A program made the position numbers and the translations under genes. Source: Epichloe hybrida (lineage: Eukaryota; Ascomycota; Sordariomycetes; Hypocreales; Clavicipitaceae). Taken from it: a DNA stretch of 64,000 nucleotides. This document shows, one piece after another, positions 11,719-23,719 of this stretch (the first letter of the stretch is position 1; each line of letters begins with the position of its first letter). The notes beneath the pieces are model-generated. The model worked only from the letters and a program-made list of their open reading frames with translations, had not been told where the DNA came from and did not search any database. The stretch is from positions 248,001-312,000 of the forward strand of contig JAFEKR010000031.1 in NCBI GenBank assembly GCA_019022495.1, read 5' to 3'.

Positions 11719-12403
11719 GGTCTGAGAAAACAAATGATAGGTAAGATACCTAGGTTAGTTGGCGAGAAAAGAAGAGTGTCAAGCTGCTCAACTCTGTATG
11801 TTGCTGGAGATAAGGCGGATTAATAAGTACAGATACTAAATTCCATGATTGATGGAGGCGGAGATTACCAGGTCAGGTGATCCCATCTCTAGCAAGGTAC
11901 GTCGACCATGTACATGGTTGTTGGTTGTTCTAACCTCGCCAGCACGTTCTGCCAAGCGTTACAGACAAACACTGATACTCTAGGCTTGAAGCTTCTATCA
12001 AGATGCAGGACAACCGGGAAACTGAAAGTGAGAGCTGTACGATATCTGTTGCATGCGCGATTCATTGATGCCTTATCAATTAGATTTATCTGGCTCGAAA
12101 TGATAACGTACGAAAGGAGTAGAGATACACGGGTTATTGAGGTGTTTGTAAACGCACCAATATGTGTTATATACTTCCCCCAGCGGTTGAACAGTGTTGA
12201 ACAGTGCATAGGTGTCCTCACGACGACAACTGCCCAACTGCCCCGATTTGGGCTAGATGCTTCTGGAAAAACCACAATGACTAACAGCATCGGTCGACGT
12301 GGTGGGCAGAACATTATGACGTCCCTGATTGCCAACCATGAGTATCCTGAGTGAAGGGTGAGCTGACCCCTGAGCAACCAAACCTAGCGTTGTGGTGTAG
12401 TCT
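11719..12403. other. Intergenic upstream of kinase pseudogene
   Basis: A 148-codon plus-strand open frame (11908-12354) is present but lacks any domain, start context or splice support, so I do not call it. Nothing else is seen. Confidence 0.55.
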
Positions 12404-12495
12404 GCAGTTTAGACGTGTTTAGAAGTGAAAAAAAAGAAATAAGGATTAGGTCTATAATCAATGGCTACGAGGCGTGGTCCAAGCAGTTCAGACGT
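12404..12495 (+). repeat. Duplicated fragment of the AFG2 3' end
   Basis: Positions 12404-12426 are identical to 9548-9570 (last codons, stop and start of the AFG2 3' UTR). After a purine-rich spacer, 12450-12467 match 9598-9615 with one mismatch, and 12461-12495 match 9526-9560 with one mismatch. The order (tail, spacer, tail again) shows that the source was already tandemly duplicated with a period of about 80 bp. The fragment encodes only YEAWSKQFRR and cannot be a gene. Confidence 0.9.
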
Positions 12496-13365
12496 ATTGG
12501 GAACCGAGTGTCAAGTGATCAATCACGCATGCACACAGCACGCACAGGCAGGTCAAGCACCGCATTTGAGCATGAAGAAAAATATAGTCCGTTATCTCGT
12601 AGCCATGCGGGGGGGTCGTCGGTATTCCCAAGACGCGTCCCTTGGCTTGCTCCTCTAGCAGCCAGCCAGCCAGCCTGCTTGTTTCTGCAGGAGAATATGA
12701 TACACTCGGGCTTCCCCATTGCCTCCCCTCTCACATCCTCTCCTCCAGGTTTTCTTTTCTTGGGCTCTCTTGGCTCTCTTGGCTCTCTTCAAAATAGGAC
12801 AACCAGAAGGACATAGTTTTCCTCCATCTTGTCTCTGATCAAATGCGTTCTGTCATGGGCCGGCCGTTCCACACGTCGTTCCTAGTCATCCCTTCTCAAG
12901 CTTTGCTTCCCTTGCGCGCCCAAAATATATAGGCAACAACAGAACATCGAGCTGCAAAATCAGTATAGTATCTTCAAACATCGTCGTTGCCACCTCGTTT
13001 CTTCAGCCATTTCAACTTTATTAGCAACACTTGTCCATTCTATGCCCCCCTCTCTACCAAAGCCATCATCGTCATTGCCAGTCGAGTGGGCAGGGGAGCA
13101 GATAGCGAGCCCTGAGCAGCGAAGCTTTCATGATTGCTCGATAGATGTAGAGAATGGTGGTGCCGAGAAAACATCATATAACGCCGCCGTGGTTCTCCCT
13201 TTTCCTAGTTGTCCACGCCTGCCATTCCCAGCCATGAAAAGTTGATACCAGTTCACTCTCTCGTGTGAGCAAAAAAAAAGCGAGCGAAAGAAAGCGAGCC
13301 AACTGCTGTTCCTGTACGCCGTCGCCAATAAAGGTAAAGGGAAAAAAAAAAAATTGGCAAGGCGG
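12496..13365. other. Intergenic, PSY2 3' flank
   Basis: No gene is seen. There is a threefold TTGGCTCTC-type repeat at about 12760-12790 and A-rich runs near 13270 and 13342 just beyond the PSY2 stop. Confidence 0.55.
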
Positions 13366-16244
13366 TCAAGGCTCCTCCTCTGACCTGGCTCCGCCCCCCG
13401 TTCTGACTGCTGTTGATGACAGGCTAATGGAAATCTTGCCATTGCCAGACCCGCCGCCAAAGGTCTTTCGCTTTGGCGTCATGCGCGGGCTGGCCGTCGA
13501 ATTCGATTCAGATGAACTGCTGTTTCGGCGTTTGTTCTGCATCAGCTTGCCGAGCTCGTCCTCTTCGTCCTCTTGACGTCGACGTTTCTCAGAGAGGCGC
13601 TCCAAGGGCGGAGAAACATTCGGTAACGAGGAAGATTCAGCGGCAGCCGAGGCTTCAGAATCGGTCTTGGTTTTGGTCGTGGCGGCGCTTTCGGGGCTGG
13701 CATTCTCATCGCTTTCTTCGTCGGATGGATAGTCAACCAATGGCTTGGACGGCGTCAAGGGACCGTTGCTCGGCAAAATCTTGGTGCTGGGGGGCAGTTC
13801 ATTGCGATGATCCTCATCCTCATCCTCGGGGTCTGATGTATTCCAGTACTCCTCTTCGGTCGGATCCACAGGTATATGCTCAATCAATCTCGCATTGGGG
13901 GGTCGTTTGCGGGTCATGTCGTCGTCGCCTTCCAGGAAATAGTCCATATTTGCCGTGAACCCCTGAGTCTGGTCATATCGCAGGATGAGATCTCGAAAGG
14001 TGATCATGTAGCTCAAAGTAGCAAGACTCTCTCGGTGGCTCGCAACGAGATACTTGACCAAATCCTTAATATTCTCCTTCTTGATGAACTCGAACAGCTC
14101 GAGGCATGCGGAGCTGAGCAAATTGTCCCTAGGCATGGTTTCTAGAAGGATATCAAGCGCGGGGCCCAAGGCTTGCTTCTCTATGATCTGCTTGATGTAA
14201 AAGTCCTCCTGCATGCCGATGAGGCCACGGAAAAATCGTATAGTAACTGGGAAGGGGGGGGGGGGCTGATTAGCATCATTCTTGAAGGGGGGGGGCAAAG
14301 AAGCAACACATGATTGAACACTTACCCATTCGCAAGTACTTCTCGGAACTTTTCAGCAACTGAGAAACTCGCTGAATGACATTGTTATTCATAACAAAAT
14401 ACCTGCTAAATCGGTGGTGCTGTCGAATAAAAAATGACAAGACCTCAACAAGGTGGGTGAACATGGAGGCTTCCTGGACTGCAAAATGCAATTTGGTTTG
14501 GTGATCAAGGTCGAGCAGCGGTTTGAACAGCCTGGAAGCCGACCGCTCGTAGAATCTTGTGAGAAACAGTTCTTGCTGGGGGTCTGATGTGGGCTGCGGC
14601 CGCATTCGACTCGGGTACTCGGCATTCATGCGTGCGAATTCTGGCCCCTGGGGATGGATGATGCCCTGATCTAGTAGCACTTTCAGTGCATCAGAAACTT
14701 GTGCCTTGGCCCCCAGATCGACCTCGACGAGTAGAAGCTCAACCAATGTGTCTACTAATGAGGGTTGGTTCTCGTGCATCTGACGGTAGATGGTTTGTCG
14801 AATCATTTGCGTGTCGTGATCAATGACGGAACCCAAGATGTCCGCGGCACCAACCCTGACCCCAACATCTCTGTGTCGGAGTCCAAAGTGAACGACTTGG
14901 AGCAATCCATGTGCAATAAAGTTGTTGTAAAGCGACTGTCTTGCGGGTGGCTGAATGTTCTTAGCAATAGCGCAACACTGCTGAATGAATAAGACGGCCT
15001 CCTTCTTCTTCTTCTGGTCACGGCGACGGGTATTGAATATGCCGAAAAGCTCGCCCAGGAAATCCTGGTTTGACTGCAAATGTTGGAGGACATCCACCTG
15101 GTTGAAGAAGATCAACGAATTGAGAACAGAAAACGTGGGATCGTCGAGAATTCGAGCAAGAACCACATCTTTCAGGTATTGAAGACGATAGGTCTGGTGA
15201 ATCTTCTGCCGCGTCTGATCATCCTCGATCCGGACAACCTCCTTGAAACGACCTTGATCATCGAGCCACTGTCTGTGATTGGCTTTGTGGCTGGGAAAGT
15301 CCGGATCGTATTCCAGGGCTCCTACTACACCGAGAACGCACTCGTCGGATACGGCATGCTCAATGATGGTGGTGTCGTTGAGAAGAATGATCGTTTTCAT
15401 AATGTTGCAAAGACGGTGGAGATCAGGCAGGCTTTCTAGATCTTCAGCCATTTCGACCAATGGAATCAGTTTGCCTATGTAGTCGTCGGCCATGATGAAT
15501 TTGGCCAGGGCGTCGCGTCCGTTGGCGCTTGAGCTCATGATCCGCATGCTTGTCTCTACTTCGTGCAAGTTTCCGAGTTCGGCAACGGGAAGATTGATCG
15601 TCGCGGGTACCTCAATGGCCAAGTCGTCTGATAGGCCGTCGTCTCCTCCAAGATTGCTGGCCAGAGTTTGCTGCACATTGCTCACGAATCGCCTGCAACA
15701 ATGGATCGTGTCAGCCAGCGTGGACGAGAGAATACAAGATCAGCATCTATTCCGAACCAGATTAAAGCGCATCCTTCAGCTTCTTGAAAGCTGAGGGCCA
15801 TGTCCACTCCACTTCCGGGCTCCTGCCACACAATGAGGGTTTCTGGAGAGAGACAACAATCAATTTTAAGGCACATCTAGGCAACTAAAGAGTAGAGAGT
15901 TGGGTGAGAAATTACCTTGCTGCTTTTGAAAGCCATCTTCTTTCTGAATCTTGGTCTCCAAGAGAAGTAGTTGTGGACGTTCCTCGGATTCTACAATGAC
16001 TCGAGGGTCTTTGCGGCCATCTTCCGTCTTAGGGAGAGCAAAAATCCAAGAATTAGCACGTCGAAACCCAGCAGCCCAATGACATGACATTGGAAGCAGT
16101 CCGAGGGCATATGGATTTACATACCGCAGCGAAACTGGCGGTACAAAAGCCCGTCCCGCGATCATACCAGTCATTGTCGCGGAGTTCGTAGACTTTGACG
16201 CGCTTCTTGTCCGTCGCCTGATGAGGCACCGGCTGTGCCATCAT
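13366..16244 (-). CDS. PSY2: Protein phosphatase 4 regulatory subunit 3 (Psy2/SMEK)
   Basis: Psy2 targets the PP4 catalytic subunit to phosphoproteins in the DNA-damage response. Five exons (16244-16125, 16027-15916, 15842-15758, 15692-14326, 14246-13366) give 854 residues with every junction in frame. The N-terminal PH/EVH1-like domain spans exons 1-4: RVKVYELRDNDWYDRGTGFC, LLLETKIQ, LIVWQEP and ALIWRFVSNVQ. The long fourth exon holds the SMEK helical-repeat region (MADDYIGKLIPLVEMAEDL, RQWLDDQGRFKEVV). The last 250 residues are acidic, then Ser-rich and basic (EKRRRQEDEEDELGKLMQNK). The first of two adjacent Met codons is taken as start. The frame is open a further 670 nt upstream, but that part is Arg/Ser/Pro-rich and looks like leader, so a longer N-terminus is unlikely though not excluded. 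Confidence 0.92.
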
Positions 16245-17316
16245 CAACGGCTCAGATTCCGCCTCCGTATCAATGTTACCACAAGCACCCAGGTCGGGGG
16301 CGATTTCCAGGTGTTGTTGGAGGGATAGCTCAGACACGGATGTCTCGTGGCTCAAGATGGTGAGTGCCGCCACGGTTCTCTCGTGTTGCGCCCGACGAGA
16401 GGGAGCGCAGGCGCAACTGGTTGGGCAGGGGTATCGACGATGTCGGCGTGCCGCAAGGCCGGGGCCACACGAAGAGGATGGCGGATGACGCAGCGAGGGG
16501 ACGAGCTTGAAGGAGGAGTCGTGGCGATAGCGGATGCGATGAACTCGGAAAAAGAGTGAAGACACGGTGTGCGAGCTTGCGCCACGCAAATGCCGCCGCG
16601 GGCGACCAGCGGTCGGGGGACCTCGGGTCGAGGACTCGGGTCGGGGCCGAGCTGTGGTCAAGAGCGATGAAAACGAGCGAAAGAGGCGCAACGGTCGTCG
16701 ATGAGAAGAATGCGCAACAGGCGACGGGGATGGCGCGTGAGGATGGGCGCGGGACAAGCGCAGGCTGGGGTGGAGGCGGGGAGGAAGCCCGCGGTGAACG
16801 AGTTGGGTTGATGTGCGCGGCAAGCGTCGATGATGCGAGAGAGGGTTATTAGCGAGGACGGATGGCAGGCAGGACAAGCACAAGCACGGGCAGCGGGCAC
16901 GGACGGACACGGACGGACGGGCCAGGCAGGTGCAGACGTGAGTTGGTGAGTGGTGAATGGACTAGGGTGCCACAGTGCGTGCCACAGAGGGCAGGGCGCG
17001 TGGCTGTGGCTGAACAGTGATGGGTGCCCAACAAAACGAGCCAGAGCTGCCAGGTGCCAGGTGCCAGGTGCCAGGCCACGCTTGCAGGGAAAGTCAAAGG
17101 GGCGACGAGCCAGCAGCCTGGGCCAGCCGTTCCCATCGCCGGCTGTGGCTGTGGCTGGTGCGATTTTAATTTTTGTTATCCAGTCTTTCTACAAGCACGT
17201 CATCCTACCATGTGACCTCCACCAAGCCATCCCGTCTCTGACCATCTCCTCCTGCACATGTCATGTAGGGGTCCTCGCCACGGTCCGCGCCGCCAATTCT
17301 CCAAAGCTCCCAGACG
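16245..17316. other. Intergenic, PSY2 promoter
   Basis: No gene is seen. The first 650 bases are GC-rich and lack stops in the PSY2 frame. A 7-bp tandem repeat, GCCAGGT, of almost four copies lies at 17049-17075. Confidence 0.6.
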
Positions 17317-18389
17317 TTAATTACAGATTCCTCCCTGCACCTGCAGCTCTTTCTTGAAGTCCCCGACAATCTCATCAAAGCTCTCATCGCGCTTGAAGCC
17401 CAGCCTCAGCGCCTTGCTGTTGTCGAATTTCGTCGGCCACGAATACAAGATTGCCTTGAGCGCCTCGTCATCCCCCTCCCTCAACAGCTTCAACTTGTCC
17501 CTTCCCCCCACCCTTGCCAACGAGTCCATCATGTCTTGCACCGTGACCCCTAAACCCGGCGCATTGAGCACTCTGTCGTACGCGGGCAGGGCGTCGCCCT
17601 CCAACGCCAGCGCGCGCAACAGATTTTGCACAAGCGTCTTCGGCGAGCATAGCCAGTGACTGAACCCGCGATTCCTCAGCGGTAAGACGCACTCCAAACC
17701 CTGCATGGGCTCGCGGATCATGCCAGAGAGGAAAGAGGATGCCGCGGCCGTGGGCCTCCCGGGCCGCACGGAAATGGTGGGCAGCCGGAGGACGACGCCG
17801 TCGATGAAGCCGAGGCGGGTATATTCGTTGATGAGGTATTCGCACATCATCTTCTCCGCACCGTAGGATGATTGAGGTGTCGGGCGCTGGGACTCATCTA
17901 CCGGCTCTATGAAGTTGCCGCCGTAAACGGCCAGGCTCGAGGTGAAAATGACGCGCGCGCCAGGACATGTTTCGCGAAGCGTGTCAAGCAGCGCTCGAGT
18001 TGCGTCAAAGTTGACTGACATGCCTTTGAAACTGATAAGACACTGTTTGAATGGAGGATTCTTCTGCAGAGTTGTCCGGAGAGAAAGGGTAAAAAAAAAA
18101 AACCACAAGATCACGTCTTACCCAGTTCAAAGTCGGCCTCCGCCCCAGCAGACATGATGCCGTGGAATACAAAAGCCGCATCCAAGTCCTTATCCATTAC
18201 GGCCTGCGAGCCCGTAAGAAGATCAGTCTTGATAGACTTGGCTCTATCTGGGAACTTGACGCCCTCTGGGATCGGCGCCTCTATAATATCCGTGAGGGTG
18301 AGCTTGTAAGAGCCCTCTTCATCGTTCAGCAGTGTCTTTGCCACGAGCTGGCCGATGAAGCCTGCGGCGCCAGTGATGAGAACATGCAT
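17317..18389 (-). CDS. NAD-dependent extended SDR, DenD (D-erythronate dehydrogenase)-like
   Basis: Two exons, 18389-18122 and 18023-17317, give 324 residues. The Rossmann motif GAAGFIG is at residues 7-13, the active-site Ser lies in FTSSLAVYGG (about 118-119), and Tyr143/Lys147 form the YxxxK pair in SSYGAEK. The segments LRLPTISVRPGRPTAAASSF and NAPGLGVTVQDMM are those I know from DenD-type D-erythronate/L-threonate dehydrogenases, which oxidise the C2 hydroxyl of four-carbon sugar acids. The substrate is inferred from family resemblance only; a uronate dehydrogenase or another epimerase-type SDR remains possible. The intron (18121-18024) contains a poly-T/A run. No partner of a tetronate pathway is seen nearby. 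Confidence 0.85.
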
Positions 18390-19657
18390 GTCGATTCTGA
18401 GTCTGACTTCTCAGCTTCTCAGGGCAACAGGAGTGGAACAGAACGGCGTCTCGGTACAGTTCGGGCCGGGTCGTCGGGACTCGGGGATACGGATTAGAGG
18501 CCGAGGGGTTATCGGGATTGTGTGCGCTTGTTACCCCGCCCCAGATCTCGATAAAGAGGAAAACGAAAAGGCCGATGTAAAGCAAAATATTGATGTTGAA
18601 CACAGTGTTCAACATCAATCGCGCGCATAGAACCCGGAGCCAGTAGCATGTCTGGGAGAAGGCAACTTGAGTGACGATCAAGTCTAGGTCTGCCTGCTTC
18701 AGCCTCTTTCTTGGGCTTGAACCCGTGGTCCTGGCAGGCGTTCGTCGAATCCCAGGACATCATCCGAGACCTCCATCATGGAGACTTGGTGTGCCCAACC
18801 TTGCGTGCGCGGATATTGATATTCCGCGTCACTCATTTTCGCAGTGCTACGTGTCACGAAGCGCAAAGATAAGGGGACACTTTGAACAAGAATGCTACAT
18901 CGTGACGAGAAAAAGCCTACTTTGCACGACCTAAAAGAACAATTAGTAGTCGTTGCTCGTCTTCGGGAAGATCAACTGACAATGTACGGGGGTTATCGTA
19001 AGCTCAATGCATGATTGAAGTGGAACTCTGCGCGGTCATGGCAACACAAGATGCGTACCACGGCATTTATGGCGACAAGATTTAGCACACAAGATATGAC
19101 TGATTGTGCTGGTTCTATCATGACTGCATCCAGGTTGAGAGACCTTGGTCGATTTTAGAGTTGAACAGGCTTTTCCATCTTTTCTCTCCTTGAGATAAAT
19201 GGGCGGGCGTGTCGATATGAGCAGGGGTAAGCAGTGCGGCATCTACCCTGCTCCTTCTTTCATCCGCAGATAATAACGTGCGACTGTGTTGCTCCCAGCT
19301 TAATATTTGGCATGCACGAGACACCGTCATTAGTAATAATAAGCTGAGGAGATCCGATGGATCATGGAACAGACGCTGCTACTGGTCACCAGCACTTTTT
19401 GGCTCCCCGAAGTACGACCACACCACCCTAAGCAGACGTTTGGTGCAAATCCATCCACCGATTGTGCCGAAACCCGCAGATTGACCTACTAATAACAATT
19501 CATGACAGGCCCAACGCAAGTCAGCGCTCAAAGTGAAGCGCCGTCGATGTCTCTCAATCCACCAATCTGCAATCAATTGTGACATCAGCTAGCACACCTC
19601 ACTGGGTGACTGGGACGGGGGCATCGGGTTAGACCGCACGACTGGCCTCCAATCATC
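18390..19657. other. Intergenic, no supported gene
   Basis: This 1.27-kb gap lies between divergently oriented genes. It holds a 31-bp palindrome at 18589-18619. The open frames in it are short and featureless. Confidence 0.6.
18589..18619. repeat. Perfect 15-bp inverted repeat, 1-bp centre
   Basis: ATTGATGTTGAACAC and its exact reverse complement flank a single A at 18604. It lies 200 bp upstream of the DenD-like gene start. It could be a regulator site or a footprint of a mobile element; nothing seen decides. Confidence 0.9.
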
Positions 19658-20874
19658 ATGCCGTCTGATACCACCTGGAGAAAAGTCTGCTCATATCCAT
19701 TGGATACTCATATTGGGTGATCAGTACATGAATGTCTTGTTCGTACCAATTGGGATCAGCTTTGTCTTCTCGCATCGTCGCTCAGGCAGGGCATGCCTTG
19801 CCGAGTGCTCCCAGAGCTCAAGAACGGCCTTCATCACCTTGTCCGGCTTCTCGAGTTTGACGATGGTACTACCTGGATTGCCCACGTTCGAATGCACGCA
19901 GACACGCAAGATTCGGCGCTCATGTTGCAGAGCGAGGTCGACACCATGACACTTATCCGTCAGCGAACAGGCATTCCTGTCCCCACGGTATATGCATATG
20001 AGGTTGACACCCGCAACCCGACCAGCGCGGCTTTCATTCTTATGCAAGTCGTCTCAGGAAACACTGCTATGGACAGTGACGGCGGCTACCAAGTTCATCA
20101 AGGACAGATACCCCTTCACCGACGCCCTGCCTTCTGTCTCGCAGCAGCCAAAATTCAGGTATCCCCGAGTGCTTCTGCTTTGTGTCCTTTGCGCTCATCT
20201 ATCAATAGGTTCAGATGGCATCGGTTCGTCTCCCGTTGATTGGCATGGTGATTCAAGACTCAACCGGTGACTACACCGTTGGTCCTTTTCCAGATATTGG
20301 CGGACCCTTTCGCAGAGCAACCGACTTTATCGAGGCGTGGGCCAGACATAGTCGTTTCCCCTTGTCCGTTGACGCAGTTAACAGGATTCCATCGGCCGCC
20401 TTGAGATCCAGAATCCTCACGTCTATCCAGGCATTCCCCAATCAGCTTGCCTCATCAGCTGCTGATTTGACCACCCACAATGATGGGCCGTCGCCTATTA
20501 CTCACACAGATTTCTTCCACAGCAACATTGTCGTTGACTCTGAGTACACCATACAGGGTGTTATTGACTGGGAAGGCGCTTGCACTATGCCTTGGGAACT
20601 GGTAGAGCCGCCGTTTTTCCTCGAAACAGTGCCTCCAGAGTTGGATGCTCCATATAATTACGATGAAAATGGGGTTCCAGTTGACCAAGATACACGTCAG
20701 AGGTGGGACGAGAGGAGGCAATATGAGAAGTTGATCGCTGAGATGGAGCTCGAAATGCAAGGAGACAATATGCTTTCCTCGACGCTGTCAAATCGTCGTC
20801 ACCAGAAGCTTGCTTATGCAATGCGTGTCTATACGAACCCAGGCAAATTGCTGTTCTACGATAGAGTTGTATAA
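19658..20874 (+). CDS. APH-fold phosphotransferase, N-terminal frame disturbed
   Basis: This is a member of the large fungal aminoglycoside phosphotransferase/choline-kinase-like family, usually of unknown substrate. The clear part is two exons, 19793-20158 and 20209-20874 (343 residues from Met at 19793): CRVLPELKNGLHHLVRLLEF, LMQVVSGNTAMD, and then the catalytic THTDFFHSNIVVD and GVIDWEGACTMP. Family-like sequence continues upstream in frame (TNWDQLCLLASSLRQG) to a TGA at 19718. Before that, an ATG at 19658 opens MPSDTTWRKVCSYPLDTHIG in the same frame. Between them (19716-19741) the likely continuation (GDQYMNVL) is in another frame. Two compensating small indels, or an unrecognised splice, would explain this. 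The gene may be damaged, or its true start may be 19793. Confidence 0.7.
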
Positions 20875-22264
20875 TCAACGCGAATATATACATATACACG
20901 CAGGAAACAGGATTGGACTAAACTGTTCAGTCTTGACACACACGATGTCCTCGTGTCCGTTCAAAGCTGCCTCGTAGCTGCAGGAAACGTCATAATATAC
21001 ATAGATTACACTTGTGTGCCTATAAAAATAATAGCTGGCACACAGTGTGCACTCCGTGTCAGTAACTGTGTGGTGTCGCCTGAGCAGGGGCTTGAAACTA
21101 CGCCAAGCATTCAGCTCAGGCTCTGATGACCCCAGATCACCCTTGCGCTCAGGGTAAAGCAGCGACAGCTCAGGTTCCACACCAGGAATGTATTTGGACG
21201 GCAAGATTTGTCGGGGGTGAAGGCATTCATTCAACCAAAGGACCAAAGGGTCGAGTCGAATTCATGTACAGATCAGGCCCCTCGAGCAGTGCTTACTTGG
21301 CCTTGGCGCTGCACATGCGGTAGCGAAAATTGAGATTCACTCCTTTTTTTGTTGTGTCTCGTCTACGGATTACATACATACCTTGTCTAGCTATAATGAC
21401 CTTCGATCCGTGTGCGACCGCAAAAAGGGTTCTGTTGAAGTCTGCAAAAAACTCCATGTCGTTGGTCGCATCGACTACATGAGCCTCACGAAGCTTATCT
21501 TGTAATACGATAAGCGGTCTAATAACAAAGACCTGACTGAGATCCTTGTTCTCGGACACGACAAAACCGCCTTGCGGCTGAAAGGGGGGCTGTCGCCTGC
21601 GTGCTGGTTCTGGTCCGGCTGGAGTCCGTCCACCCCCCCCCCCTTTTGCCTGCCCCCGCCCCCATCACCAGTGGTGCCTGCCCCTCAAACTCGTACTGAG
21701 ATCCACTGGTCCACTTCACGCACCGGCGCTTGCAAGGGACTTGAGGATCCACGGCCGGCCTTCAATCGCCCCGGTTCCAACACAAGTCGCACACAGCAAT
21801 TTGTATTAAAGACATTGAAAAGTTTCCTCAGCCTTCCTCAGACACTCACTCCCCTTCCTCGCCTCCCCTTTTACGACCACCAACTCACCACTGCTCACGC
21901 CGAACCGCTTCGCTGCTACCCACGCGTGTGACGCAAATACATACGCAAATCATTTCAATTTAGGTCAAAACCAGGGGGGTGGTCCTGGTGCTGTCCGGGG
22001 CCGACCCGTTTTCCTTTTATAATCGTGCGCCATCTCGGCCGGTGCCAGTCTTCTTTGTTCCAGTCTGGTCTTTTATTAAATCCAGACGGCCACGCCATCC
22101 GCAGACTCGCATCAGTACTAACAATCAAACGATCGAACGGCCTTCGGGCCACATCGCTCCTCTGAGTCCTCTCCTTGGCTCATCTGAACCCAAAGCCCAA
22201 CACAACCATCTCTTCTCGACCTCTGAACCGTCATTGAAATCTCCAGAGTCGTCCGTCTTTCATC
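20875..22264. other. Intergenic with an orphan minus-strand exon candidate
   Basis: This 1.4-kb gap is mostly featureless. A G11 run (C on plus, about 21630-21645) and a possible coding exon (21382-21600, minus) are noted separately. The last 300 bases look like the leader of the next gene. Confidence 0.55.
21382..21600 (-). pseudogene. Orphan coding exon, family unknown
   Basis: The minus strand reads a protein-like segment with DLSQVFVIRPLIVLQDKL and MEFFADFNRTLFAVAHGSKV, ending IIARQ exactly at a good donor, GTATGT, at 21381. Upstream the frame runs into a G11 homopolymer, and no matching downstream exon is convincing. I do not recognise it. It may be the remains of a larger gene or chance; the donor placement is the main support. 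Confidence 0.3.
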
Positions 22265-23719
22265 ATGTCCATCTTCTCTTCGCTTAGGAAAAGTCGCCAG
22301 CAGGCCAAGGAGCACAACGCCAAGCTGGCCGAGCAGAAAAAGAAGGAAGACGAACACATCCCGTACAAACATGTCCCAACCCACGCCGCCACCGACGCCT
22401 TTACTAGTGCGCCACCAAGCTGGAGAGAGGCTGATCGGCCCCGAATTGTCGAGCAGAACCGCAGACGAAGTGCGATGGCGGCAAGTGGTCACCACATGAA
22501 CATGCCCGGTGTGCCTCGTATTGGGAGCAGCCTGTCTCGAGTTTCCTTTCCAGGAGACGACGTTACGCCTGTCGTCCGCCTACCAAGGGCTTACAGTTAC
22601 ACTAGTGTTTCTCCTTACAATGCAAGTGCTCGCGAAAGTAGGGAGATTGTTTATCAATCTCCCCCAGAAATGGCCTGCATGCAGGTATCGCTCAAGGGCA
22701 AGGAGGTTTCTCGAGCCTATGACTCGCAGCGAATTAGTTCTGCTTCAAGCAAAGGTTTGTCTTTTGGAAGTTGCGAGTTACCCAGTCATCAATGTATCAA
22801 AGATTGATCCATCATCATAGGCGGACCTTCTCCCGTGGACAGTTCAGATGGGTTCGCAAGCTCGCAAGATGATTTGGAGATGAAATTCATCCAGCCCAAG
22901 ACAAGATCAGCTGAGGCTGAAGCTGTCACGACTCATCGTTTACACCCAAGCCATGCTCGCAGTAAGTCGGACGCTTCTGTCAATCAGTACACTTTGTCCA
23001 GCACTGCCAAATCTCCGCACACGAGTCACCTTCGAGACTCTCGCCCTCCACCATCGATGAGAGGGTTCGGCTCCATACCAGCCGTCGCCGTCGTGCCGCC
23101 AACCAACGTGGGAGGGATCTCGAGTTATCTCGCTCAGGGACATGTCGGTTCTGGCAGCTCTAATACGTCGTCGCCATCTAATACTCTCACGCCGCCGTCG
23201 CGTCAGGGCTCAGCAACGTCCCTTTCTGGTCTCTCGTATGGACCCGTGAAACAACAAGCTGTGGCCCCGGTCACTTCTCACGCACCGACAGCTGAAAAGA
23301 ATGAGCATGGACTGAATTGGCTCTCATTGCCCGAGCCCGACGTGGATGTCCATGTTCCCTCTGTTGGAATCGCTGCGGGGCCGTCCTTTGGAACTAACCG
23401 AGCCATGGCTTCTCCCCGGGCCCCTCAAACAACCTATAGCGAAAGACCGCCTACTGAGGTCGATCGAAGTCCGGAACCAGATCTCTCGCAGCACAACGCA
23501 TGGGAGTCACAGGCTGCTGGTCCTCAGCAACGCATGATGGACCGAAGTCGCGCCCCACCTCCGGTTGCCCATGAACACCTCGTCAACGTATTTCCCGAAA
23601 TGGCTATGCCTGATTCACAAAAAAAGCCTGGGAAAGGTAAAAAGCTGTCTAAGGGAGGTGCGGGCAAGCTGAAAAAGAACCGATGGTCGAGTTCTAAGGC
23701 GCCTGCCGTGTCGGTCTAG
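22265..23719 (+). CDS. Conserved-type disordered fungal protein, unknown function
   Basis: I do not recognise a named family. Exons 22265-22754 and 22821-23719 give 462 residues. The N-terminus (MSIFSSLRKSRQQAKEHNAK) is basic and helix-prone, followed by a Lys/Glu-rich run. The rest is dominated by Ser, Pro, Thr and Gln with few hydrophobic clusters, so it should be largely disordered, with many possible phosphorylation sites. The C-terminus is strongly basic (KKPGKGKKLSKGGAGKLKKN), suggesting binding to nucleic acid, nucleosomes or acidic membranes; that is inference. The intron has a GTTTGT donor and a CATAG acceptor and keeps frame. The long upstream pyrimidine-rich leader suggests a regularly expressed gene. 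Confidence 0.8.

Noticed and set aside
11908..12354. 148-codon plus-strand open frame
   Set aside because: No domain, no splice or start context, and composition like non-coding DNA.
16290..16910. N-terminal extension of PSY2 in an open frame
   Set aside because: It is Arg/Ser/Pro/His-rich and GC-driven, without family-like sequence; the Met pair at 16244 gives the expected N-terminus.
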